Positions 1 to 7,400 of a stretch of DNA of 64,000 nt are shown here, in pieces; position 1 is the first letter of the stretch, and every line of letters starts with the position of its first letter. A program made the position numbers and the translations under genes. The notes below the pieces were generated by a model that saw only the letters and a list, made by a program, of their open reading frames with translations, was not told the DNA's origin and did not search any database. The stretch comes from Micromonospora avicenniae (GTDB taxonomy: Bacteria > Actinomycetota > Actinomycetes > Mycobacteriales > Micromonosporaceae). Where the stretch lies: NCBI RefSeq assembly GCF_900156065.1, contig NZ_FTNF01000028.1, positions 1 to 64,000 of the forward strand, read 5' to 3'.

Positions 1-101
1 ACACCCCCCGGATCATCCAAACGACAGGGGCAGAAAGTCATACCGGGCCAGGCGACCGAGGGTCCCCGGCTGGGGACGATCAAAAAGGTAACGGGTGGGG
101 G
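1..101. other. Window edge, no gene supported
   Basis: No coding frame with a start and homology-like content is visible here. A short inverted repeat (gtcccc, 4-nt loop, ggggac) sits at about 62-77, downstream of pgsA. It is weak and has no T-run on the pgsA-coding strand, so I do not call it a terminator. Confidence 0.4.
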
Positions 102-782
102 TCAGGCGTCGGGGCGGGGGCGGCGTAGGCGTACGGCCTGGGCCAGGTAGTCGAAGCCGGTGGCCACGGTCACCACCACGGCGGCGCCCATGATCCAGGG
201 GCCGACCGGGGCGAGCGCGGCCGGCATCGGCCAGAGGTACCAGGCTATGGCGATGATCTGGAGCGTCGTCTTGATCTTGCCACCGCGACTGGCGGCGATG
301 ACGCCGTGCCGGATCACCCAGAATCGCATCGCGGTGATGCCCAGCTCACGCACGAGGATGAGCGCGGTCACCCACCAGGGCAGCCGGTCGTACCAGGAGA
401 GCAGCACCAGGGCGGCACCGGTGAGCGCCTTGTCGGCGATCGGGTCGGCCACCTTCCCCACCGAGGTGACCAGCCCGAACCGGCGCGCGATCCAGCCGTC
501 CACCAGGTCGGTCGCCGAGGCGAACGCGAAGATCAGACAGGCGGCGATCTGCCAGCCGGCGTGGGTCATGGCGGAGACGACCACCGTGGCGGCGAAGACC
601 GGTACCAGCACCAGCCGCAGCGCGGTGAGCGCGTTGGCCGCGTTGAGCAGCGGCACCGGGCCGACCACCCGAGCCGGCGTGGAGTCGGTCGCCTCGGTCA
701 CCGCCGCACCCCGCACGGCCGGCCGTGGCGTCTGCCGTACCCCACCACGTGGCCTCCCCGCTCCGTCCGGGCCCGCCGTCAC
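102..782 (-). CDS. pgsA: CDP-diacylglycerol--glycerol-3-phosphate 3-phosphatidyltransferase (PgsA-like)
   Basis: 226 residues. It transfers a phosphatidyl group from CDP-diacylglycerol to glycerol-3-phosphate (or a related alcohol), the committed step to phosphatidylglycerol in the inner membrane. The CDP-alcohol phosphotransferase signature DG-x2-AR-x8-G-x3-D-x3-D is complete at residues 95-117, and several hydrophobic segments follow. The chosen GTG start overlaps the rimO stop by four bases (GTGA), which argues for translational coupling. The first ~40 residues are poor in conserved features, and an internal GTG at 704 could be the true start. The rimO-pgsA order is typical of actinobacteria. 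The exact substrate within the PgsA family (PG versus other CDP-alcohol acceptors) is inferred from context. Confidence 0.88.
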   Translation of the reverse strand: MTAGPDGAGRPRGGVRQTPRPAVRGAAVTEATDSTPARVVGPVPLLNAANALTALRLVLVPVFAATVVVSAMTHAGWQIAACLIFAFASATDLVDGWIARRFGLVTSVGKVADPIADKALTGAALVLLSWYDRLPWWVTALILVRELGITAMRFWVIRHGVIAASRGGKIKTTLQIIAIAWYLWPMPAALAPVGPWIMGAAVVVTVATGFDYLAQAVRLRRPRPDA

Positions 783-2368
783 CGTGCCGCGCCGGGCGCC
801 GCCGAGATCATCTCATTCGGTACGGCGAACAGGTCGACCCCTTCGGTGCCAGTCACCGTCGCGCGTACCAGGTCGCCCGGGCGCAGCGCGGCCAGGTCGA
901 CTCCGCCGCCCTCGGGGGCGACCAGGGTGGTGGAGCCGTCCACCTCGGGCGCCTGGTGCGCCGCACGCCCCTCCACCACGCCGTCGTCGATCGAGTCGAC
1001 CAGCACCTCGACCGTCGAGCCGAGCCGCTCCTCGGCCCGCTGCGTGCACAGCTCGTCGGCGAGGGCGCTGAGTTTGTCGTACCGGCGCTTGATCGTCGCG
1101 GCGGAGACCTTCCCGGACAGCCCGGCGGCCTCCGTGCCGTCCTCGTCGCTGTAGTCGAACACACCGATCGCGTCGAGTCGCGCCTCGGAGAGGAACCGGA
1201 CGAGCTCGTTCACGTCGGCGCGGGTCTCGCCGGGGAAACCGACGATGAAGTTGCTGCGCGCCCCCGCCTCGGGCGCGAGGGCCCGGGCGCCGGCCAGCAG
1301 CTCGAGGAACCGGTCGGTGGAACCGAAACGACGCATCCGGCGCAGCACCGGCTCGCTCGAATGCTGGAACGACAGGTCGAAGTAGGGCGCGACGCCGGGC
1401 GTGGTGGCGATCGCCTCGATCAGGCCGGGCCGGGTCTCGGCCGGCTGGAGGTAGCTCGCCCGCACCCGGACGATGCCGTCGATCGCGGCGAGCTGCGGCA
1501 GCAGCTTCTCCAGCGCGCGTGGGTCACCCAGGTCCTTGCCGTACGAGGTGGAGTTCTCGCTCACCAGCACCAGCTCGCGGACGCCGGTCTTGGCCAGCCA
1601 CTCGGCCTCCGCGAGCAGCTCGTCGGGCGTACGCGAGACGAACGCACCACGGAACGCGGGGATGGCGCAGAACGCGCAGCGCCGGTCGCAGCCGCTGGCC
1701 AGCTTCAGCGAGGCGACCGGGCCGGTGTCCAGCCTGCGGCGCAGCACCGGGCGCAGGTGGGCGGGGGTGTGCTCGTCGGCCTCGACGGCGACGCGGGTCG
1801 GGGTGCCGTGGCCCGGAAGCGACACCGCTGCCGCACGACGGTTGACCGGGGTGAGCGGAAGCAGTTCCCGCCGGTCGCGCGGGGTGTGCGCGCCGACCTG
1901 CTCACCGGCGAGCACCGCGTCGAGCCGGGCGGCGATGTCCGGGTAGTCGTCGAAGCTGAGCACCGCCTGCGCCTCCGGCAGACTCTCGGCCAGCTCCCGG
2001 CCGTACCGCTCGGCCATGCAGCCGGCCGCCACGACCTTGGCGCCGGTGTCGGCGGCGGCGAGCAGCGTCTGGATCGAGTCCTGCTTGGCCTTCTCCACGA
2101 AGCCGCAGGTGTTGACGACCACCACGTCGGCGCCTTCACCGTCGGTGGTGACCTGCCAGCCGTCGGCGTGCAGCCGGGCGGCCAGCTCCTCCGAGTCGAC
2201 CTCGTTGCGGGCGCAGCCCAGGGTCAGCAGAGCGACGCGGCGGCCTTCGGCAGCGGGCGCCGAATCGCGGTGCGCCGAGCTGGAGTGGTCGGACGACTGC
2301 TCCAGGTCGCGGCGCAGCGCAAGACGTGCCGAGCTGGAGTGGTCGGAAGCGGAGGTGGCAGACACCAT
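779..2368 (-). CDS. rimO: Ribosomal protein S12 (aspartate) methylthiotransferase RimO
   Basis: 529 residues; a radical-SAM enzyme that adds a methylthio group to a conserved Asp of ribosomal protein S12. The N-terminal UPF0004 domain has cysteines at 52, 88 and 117 for one Fe-S cluster. The radical SAM motif CxxxCxxC is at C227, C231 and C234, and a C-terminal TRAM-like region is present. The protein is longer than usual (about 440 residues) because of a ~43-residue N-terminal extension. That extension contains a duplicated DHSSSA peptide encoded by two perfect 20-bp direct repeats 54 bp apart (2274-2293 and 2328-2347). No good ribosome binding site precedes the ATG at 2368, so part of the extension may be untranslated. 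Its stop overlaps the pgsA start. Confidence 0.9.
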   Translation of the reverse strand: MVSATSASDHSSSARLALRRDLEQSSDHSSSAHRDSAPAAEGRRVALLTLGCARNEVDSEELAARLHADGWQVTTDGEGADVVVVNTCGFVEKAKQDSIQTLLAAADTGAKVVAAGCMAERYGRELAESLPEAQAVLSFDDYPDIAARLDAVLAGEQVGAHTPRDRRELLPLTPVNRRAAAVSLPGHGTPTRVAVEADEHTPAHLRPVLRRRLDTGPVASLKLASGCDRRCAFCAIPAFRGAFVSRTPDELLAEAEWLAKTGVRELVLVSENSTSYGKDLGDPRALEKLLPQLAAIDGIVRVRASYLQPAETRPGLIEAIATTPGVAPYFDLSFQHSSEPVLRRMRRFGSTDRFLELLAGARALAPEAGARSNFIVGFPGETRADVNELVRFLSEARLDAIGVFDYSDEDGTEAAGLSGKVSAATIKRRYDKLSALADELCTQRAEERLGSTVEVLVDSIDDGVVEGRAAHQAPEVDGSTTLVAPEGGGVDLAALRPGDLVRATVTGTEGVDLFAVPNEMISAAPGAAR

Positions 2369-2479
2369 CCGAGGGTACCGGGCCGCCCCGGAGCGCCGGT
2401 CAACGGCGGCCCGCCGGGCGAGCGAGGGCGCCGTTGATCACCAGCCCCCGGTTTCCGGCGCGGTCGTGCCCGCGACCGC

Positions 2480-3403
2480 TCAGACCGTGGTCGCACCGAC
2501 TCGGACCAGGCGGTCCAGCAGGAAGACCTCGGTGCCGCCGAGGCCGACCGAGCAGAAGACGGAGATCTGTTCCGGGTCGGTCCGGCCGGGCTCGGCGCCC
2601 GCGAGCACCGCACCGAGGTCGCGCAGGCGCTCGGCGTGCGGGGGCTCGGCGGCCAGCATCGGCGGGGTGTACGCGCCTGCCTGGGCCGGCGAGTCGGTGG
2701 CCAGGACGTCGGCGGCGGCGAGCAGGTCTGGACCGAACTCGGCGCGGTCCCGCTGTTTGAACCCGACGGCGTTCACGTGCGTACCTGGCGAGATGTCGGC
2801 GGCGTCGACCACCGTGGTGGGGCTGGTGGTGGCGAGGACCACCACGTCCCGGCCGGCGACGGCGGTCGCCGGGTCGTCCACCGGCCGGGCCGCGATGCCC
2901 AGCTCGGTGCGGACCCGGGCGGCGAACGCCTCCCGCCGGGCAGCCGAGCGGCTGTACACGGTCACCTCCCGCACCGGGCGCACCGCGGCAGTGGCCCACA
3001 CCTGCGTCCAGGCCTGCCGACCGGAGCCGATCACGCCGACGGTCGCCGCGTCCGGACGGGCCAGGACGTCGACCGCCACCCCGCCGAGTCCACCGGTACG
3101 CCTGGAGCCCAGCTCCTCGCCGACCGCCACCGCCCGCACCGCGCCGGTCCGCCCGTCGTGCAGCACCACGAGCTGCTGGGACTCCGGGTGCCCGAACGTG
3201 TCGTACGAGCGGTAGCCGTACCACTCGCCGATGAGGTGACCGGCGGTCAACACCATCCGACCTCCGTCCAGCGACGCCGAGGCCCGTGGCGGGGCGGCCA
3301 GCCTCCCGTCGTACGCGGCCAGCAGGGCGGCACGCATGGCGTCGACCGTGGTGGCGGCGTCCAGCGCGGCAGACACCTCCGCGTCGGAGTAGAAGAGGGT
3401 CAT
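2480..3403 (-). CDS. Ornithine cyclodeaminase / mu-crystallin family protein
   Basis: 307 residues. Family members are NAD(P)-dependent: ornithine cyclodeaminase, alanine dehydrogenase, lysine cyclodeaminase, ketimine reductase and siderophore or antibiotic precursor enzymes. The Rossmann motif GVIGSGRQA lies in the middle, followed by VYSRS at the end of the second beta strand as expected for dinucleotide binding. The N-terminal GGRM(V)L segment and the C-terminal SVGLGGTEVFLLDRLV segment fit the fold. It is separated from rimO by 111 bp and transcribed in the same direction. It diverges from the guanidine exporter unit at 3.5-4.0 kb. The substrate cannot be told from sequence alone. A link to guanidine or arginine metabolism is only suggested by the neighbour. 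Confidence 0.8.
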   Translation of the reverse strand: MTLFYSDAEVSAALDAATTVDAMRAALLAAYDGRLAAPPRASASLDGGRMVLTAGHLIGEWYGYRSYDTFGHPESQQLVVLHDGRTGAVRAVAVGEELGSRRTGGLGGVAVDVLARPDAATVGVIGSGRQAWTQVWATAAVRPVREVTVYSRSAARREAFAARVRTELGIAARPVDDPATAVAGRDVVVLATTSPTTVVDAADISPGTHVNAVGFKQRDRAEFGPDLLAAADVLATDSPAQAGAYTPPMLAAEPPHAERLRDLGAVLAGAEPGRTDPEQISVFCSVGLGGTEVFLLDRLVRVGATTV

Positions 3404-3549
3404 GACCGGTAATACTGCAAGTTGAAGCGAGGTTTAGGTCAATGGTCGTGGTGTGGTCGGCCCGTCCCCGCCGACGTCCGACCCGATGATCGCCACGCAC
3501 CCCGGCGGGCGGTGCTACCGTCGGCTCCGGTGGTGCTGGTTCGGCCACC

Positions 3550-3589
3550 CCGGACGAGCGGCGGGCGTACCCGGTCAGGCGAAGACGCC
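3550..3589 (+). promoter_or_regulatory. Guanidine-III (ykkC-III) riboswitch aptamer
   Basis: The 40-nt segment has the hallmarks of the compact guanidine-III aptamer: CCGGACGAG at the 5' end (3550-3558), an internal TACCCGGTCAGG (3568-3579) and AAGACGCC (3582-3589). The self-complementary CCGG blocks (3550-3553 and 3570-3573) can form the pseudoknot. A stem forms between GGGCGT (3563-3568) and ACGCCC (3585-3590). The match to the known Thermobifida-type aptamer is close in these invariant blocks. It lies 63 nt upstream of a gene of exactly the expected class (Gdx/SugE). A possible expression-platform hairpin (cccgg / ccggg, about 3612-3631) lies between aptamer and ribosome binding site. Confidence 0.9.
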
Positions 3590-3652
3590 CCGACATGTGT
3601 GAACCGACTCGTCCCGGCCCGTTGGTCCGGGCGCTGTGCGAAGGTGGCGGCG

Positions 3653-3967
3653 ATGGCCTGGATCGTGCTGGTGCTCTCCGGACTCCTCGAGACGGCGTGG
3701 GCGGTCGCCCTGGACCGCAGCGCCGGGTTCAGCCGCCCCCTGCCCTCGGTGGTCTTCGTGGTCGCCCTGGTGTGCAGCATGGCCGGCCTGGCGTACGCGC
3801 TGCGCGACATCCCGGTCGGCACCGGGTATGCGGTGTGGGTCGGCATCGGCGCGGTGGGCACCGCCCTGGTCGGCATGCTCGCGTTGAACGAGCCGACCAG
3901 CCTGCCCCGGATCCTCTGCCTCCTCCTCGTGATCGCCGGCGTGGTCGGTCTGAAGTTCTTCCACTGA
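3653..3967 (+). CDS. gdx: Guanidinium exporter Gdx (SugE subfamily of small multidrug resistance transporters)
   Basis: 104 residues, the normal length of an SMR protein, with four hydrophobic helices. The essential membrane-embedded glutamate is at E13 in the GLLETAWAV context. Tryptophan follows at the SugE-type position, pointing to guanidinium/H+ exchange rather than the broad drug export of EmrE-type proteins. The start was chosen at ATG 3653 because aaggtgg precedes it and MAWIVLVLSGLLE matches the family N-terminus. A longer in-frame reading from 3422 would run through the riboswitch and is rejected. Expression is probably induced by guanidine through the upstream aptamer. SMR proteins act as antiparallel dimers, and no partner gene is present, consistent with a dual-topology homodimer. 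Confidence 0.92.
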   Translation: MAWIVLVLSGLLETAWAVALDRSAGFSRPLPSVVFVVALVCSMAGLAYALRDIPVGTGYAVWVGIGAVGTALVGMLALNEPTSLPRILCLLLVIAGVVGLKFFH

Positions 3968-4084
3968 GCCGCGCCGGTGGGCACCCGCCCGGTGCGATCC
4001 ACCGGCATCGACTCCCGTGCGTACGCCGGCGACGAACTGGGTAGTGCTCCGCCGACAGCCACTGCTCTCACCACGGAGGACGTC

Positions 4085-4330
4085 ATGGCCGACATTCCGA
4101 CCACCGCCCGCCCCCGCAGCAGCGCGGCACGCGTCTGCACGATCCTGGGCTTCGTCTTCGCGGTCCTCGCGCTCTTCCTGTCCCCGCTGATCTTCGGGGT
4201 GATCGGCTTGATCCTCGGCATCGTCGGCGCGGTGCTCGGCGACAAGCCGCTCGGCTGGTACGCGGCCGCGGCGAGCGTGGTCGGGGCGATCCTCGGCTAC
4301 GTCATCGCGATGGCGATCATCAACTCCTGA
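4085..4330 (+). CDS. Small membrane protein (DUF4190-like)
   Basis: 81 residues with a short polar N-terminus and two hydrophobic segments (about residues 18-45 and 52-78), rich in Gly, Ile and Val. The pattern (FxFAVLALFLSPLIFGVIGLILGIVGAVLG) resembles the DUF4190-type two-helix proteins common in actinobacteria, whose function is unknown. Start ATG 4085 is supported by a strong ggagga five nucleotides upstream. It lies 117 bp after the guanidinium exporter on the same strand and may share its transcript, but it has its own good ribosome binding site. A hairpin follows it at once. Confidence 0.75.
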   Translation: MADIPTTARPRSSAARVCTILGFVFAVLALFLSPLIFGVIGLILGIVGAVLGDKPLGWYAAAASVVGAILGYVIAMAIINS

Positions 4331-4342
4331 CCGGCAATTACC

Positions 4343-4372
4343 CGGAGCCCGCCGGCCGACCGGCGGGCTCCG
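4343..4372. terminator. Bidirectional hairpin between convergent genes
   Basis: A 13-bp perfect inverted repeat (cggagcccgccgg, loop ccga, ccggcgggctccg) lies between the stop of the plus-strand small membrane protein and the stop of ftsK on the minus strand. There is no T-run, which is usual for actinobacterial intrinsic terminators. Position between convergent stops supports a bidirectional role. Confidence 0.7.
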
Positions 4373-4462
4373 TCGCGACCCGCCGGCCCGGTCGCCATCC
4401 GGACGCCGGCGGCCAAGTCGGCGACGGTGCGGATCGCGAGGAACTCCTCCGCCGGTGCGGTG

Positions 4463-7400
4463 TCAGTCGCCGCCGCCGCGGATGCCGACCAGGACCTCCT
4501 CGAGCTCGTCCGGCTTGACCAGCACGTCCCGGGCCTTGGAGCCCTCCGAGGGCCCGACGACGCCCCGCGTCTCCATCAGGTCCATGAGCCGGCCGGCCTT
4601 GGCGAAGCCCACCCGCAGCTTCCGCTGCAGCATCGAGGTGGAGCCGAACTGCGAGGTCACCACCAGCTCGACCGCCTGCAGCAACAGGTCGAGGTCGTCG
4701 CCGATGTCCTCGTCGATCTTCTTCTTGCTCTCCTGCGCCACGGTCAGCACGTCCGAGCGGAACTCCGGTTCGCGCTGGTCCTTGCAGAACTTGACCACAT
4801 CGGCGATCTCGCGCTCGGTGACCCAGGCGCCCTGGATGCGGATCGGCTTCGACGCACCCATCGGCAGGAAGAGCCCGTCGCCACGGCCGAGCAGCTTCTC
4901 CGCGCCGGGCTGGTCGAGGATGACCCGCGAGTCGGCCAGCGACGAGGTGGCGAACGCGAGTCGGGACGGCACGTTCGCCTTGATGAGACCGGTGACCACG
5001 TCGACCGAGGGGCGCTGGGTGGCCAGGACCAGGTGGATACCGGCGGCCCGGGCGAGCTGCGTGATCCGGACGATGGAATCCTCCACGTCCCGCGGGGCGA
5101 CCATCATGAGGTCGGCCAGCTCGTCCACGATCACCAGTAGATACGGGTACGGCCGCAGCTCCCGCTCGCTGCCCGGCGGGGCCTTGATCTCGCCGTTGCG
5201 CACCTTGCGGTTGAAGTCGTCGATGTGCCGGACCCCGTTGGCGGCGAGGTCGTCGTAGCGCATGTCCATCTCGCGGACGACCCACTCCAGCGAGTCGGCC
5301 GCCTTCTTCGGGTTGGTCACGATCGGCGTGACCAGGTGCGGGATGCCCTCGTAGCCGGTCAGCTCGACCCGCTTGGGGTCAACCAGCAACAGCCGCACCT
5401 CGTCAGGTGTCGCCCGGGTGAGGATCGACACCAGCAGAGAGTTCAGCAGGCTGGAGTTGTGCGTCGGAACGAGGGTGCGCCCGGCCAGGAAAAGATGACT
5501 CGGGCTGTCCACCTCGATGCATCGCACCGGGACCGACGGCACCGGTCGCACATCCACGATGTAGCGCCGCGACGTGCTGGGACGAGTCTGCGTCACCTGA
5601 CGGGCAAGCTTCCTGGTCAGTCGGAAGACCTTGTCATCAGGTGTGAAGTGGATCCGGTAACAGGTCGACGTTTCGGGACGCCTGCCCCTGACCGCCTTCG
5701 TGGTCATGGTCGCCTGGTAACCCAGGCTGAGAATGAGTTCGAGAGCGTCGTGAGCCAGCCGCTCGCAGGTAAGTGCGAGTTCCACTCCCCCACGCTTCGA
5801 CACGGTGCCGTCGGTGTCCAACAATCCGGCCAGCAGCGCCCGCCGCTGACTCTCGGACGCTCGGAGGTAGACCGTTGGAATATGCTTCTCACCGATTTCA
5901 CGGAACAGGGCGCGCATAGTGCGGTACGAGGCTCGGTCGGTGCTCCTTACCGGGCCGGCCGGCAGTTCACCCTCGGACACCGCTCTCCTGCGGGCCAAGT
6001 ACACGGCAGTGACAGACACGCCGACCCGTCGGGCCGCTGCCGGTCCGCTCATGCCCTGAGACACGAGGCGCAGAGCTTCCGAGACGCGCAGTTCGCGCTG
6101 CTGCCGATTGGAAATCGTGTAATGGATACGGCCTCTGGGTTGTCTGATGACCTCGTAACCGTCCAGCCGGATCTGATCCAAAATCTCGTCCTCGGCGCAC
6201 GTGAAACCGGCGGTGCCTGCCGTGCCGTCTCCCAACCAACAACCAAGGGTGTAGGGCGCGATGGGCAGCTGCTGATCCGAGCAGAGCAGCGGCCGAGCCA
6301 CATCAACGGCGTGGTTCGCCCACTTTCCGTTGGGGCCGACGCGCAGGGTCTCCGCGATCTCCCGCGTCGTCACGGTCCTCTCGTCGTGGGCTTTCCTGCC
6401 GCTTGAACGGCCGGGAGCGAGAATCCGTCGAGCCAGCGCCTCGTACAGACGGTGGCTGGAGTAGGTCGGTACCCATCGAGTGATCCGGCGGCCGCCACGG
6501 TCGTAGGATGCTCGGCCGAGCATCTGCTCTCCAGGTACCGTCCTGAGCACCTGGTAGAGGACGTTCCGGAAACGATCGCCGAGATCCGTCATCAACTCGC
6601 TGGTGGATATGGGCCGATCGGGCTCGTCCAGCACCGCTCGCGCCCGATGAGAGATCAGCTCACGATCGGCCTCCGTCCAGTAGAAACCGTCCTTCCACCG
6701 CTGTCTGCGCTGGGTGCGCCCAGCCCGCGTCGTCGTCCGCCACTCATGGTTGGCGTCGGCCACGATGACCGTGCCATCGGAGAACTCGACCTCGTAACAC
6801 GGGCGCCCCTGCATGACCGCCGTCGCCGCGACCACGGTGCACGGCTGCCCCTGTTCGTCGAACACCTGGTCACCCACGCACAGGTCAGCCATGGTGGACC
6901 AACCGGTGGGCGTGGCAATCGGCGTGTCGAGGGCCAGAGCCTTGCCGGCTCCGGTCGCACCCGCCACGAGAATGTGCGGCATCTTGGCCAGGTTGGCGAC
7001 GACGTAGCCGCCCTCGATGTCCTTGCCGAGCGCCACGACCATCGGATGGTGGTCGGCGGTGGCGGCCCGGGAGCGCAGGACGTCGCCGAGGGCGACGTTC
7101 TCCGGGTCGGTGTTGGGGATCTCCACGCCGACCGCGCTCTTGCCCGGGATCGGGCTGAGGATCCGTACGTCCGGCGACTTGACCGCGTACGCGATGTTCC
7201 GGGAGAGCTGGGTGATCCGCTCGACCTTGACGCCCGGTCCCAGCTCCACCTCGTAGCGGGTGACCGTCGGACCCCGGGTGAAGCCCGTCACCGCGGCGTC
7301 CACGTCGAACTGATCGAAGACGCCGGTGAGCGCGGCGATCACCTCGTCGTTCGCCTTGCTCCGGGTCTTCGGCGCCGCCCCGCTGCCGAGCAGGTTGGCC

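Noticed and set aside
62..77. Short hairpin near the left edge as terminator of pgsA
   Set aside because: Only 6-bp arms, no T-run in the right direction and 20+ bases beyond the stop; too weak.
725..2437. 570-codon plus-strand frame opposite rimO
   Set aside because: Antisense shadow of rimO; no conserved domain and composition dominated by Gly, Arg, Gln and Ala.
3422..3652. N-terminal extension of the Gdx exporter
   Set aside because: It would translate across the riboswitch and has no membrane or family features; SMR proteins are about 105 residues.
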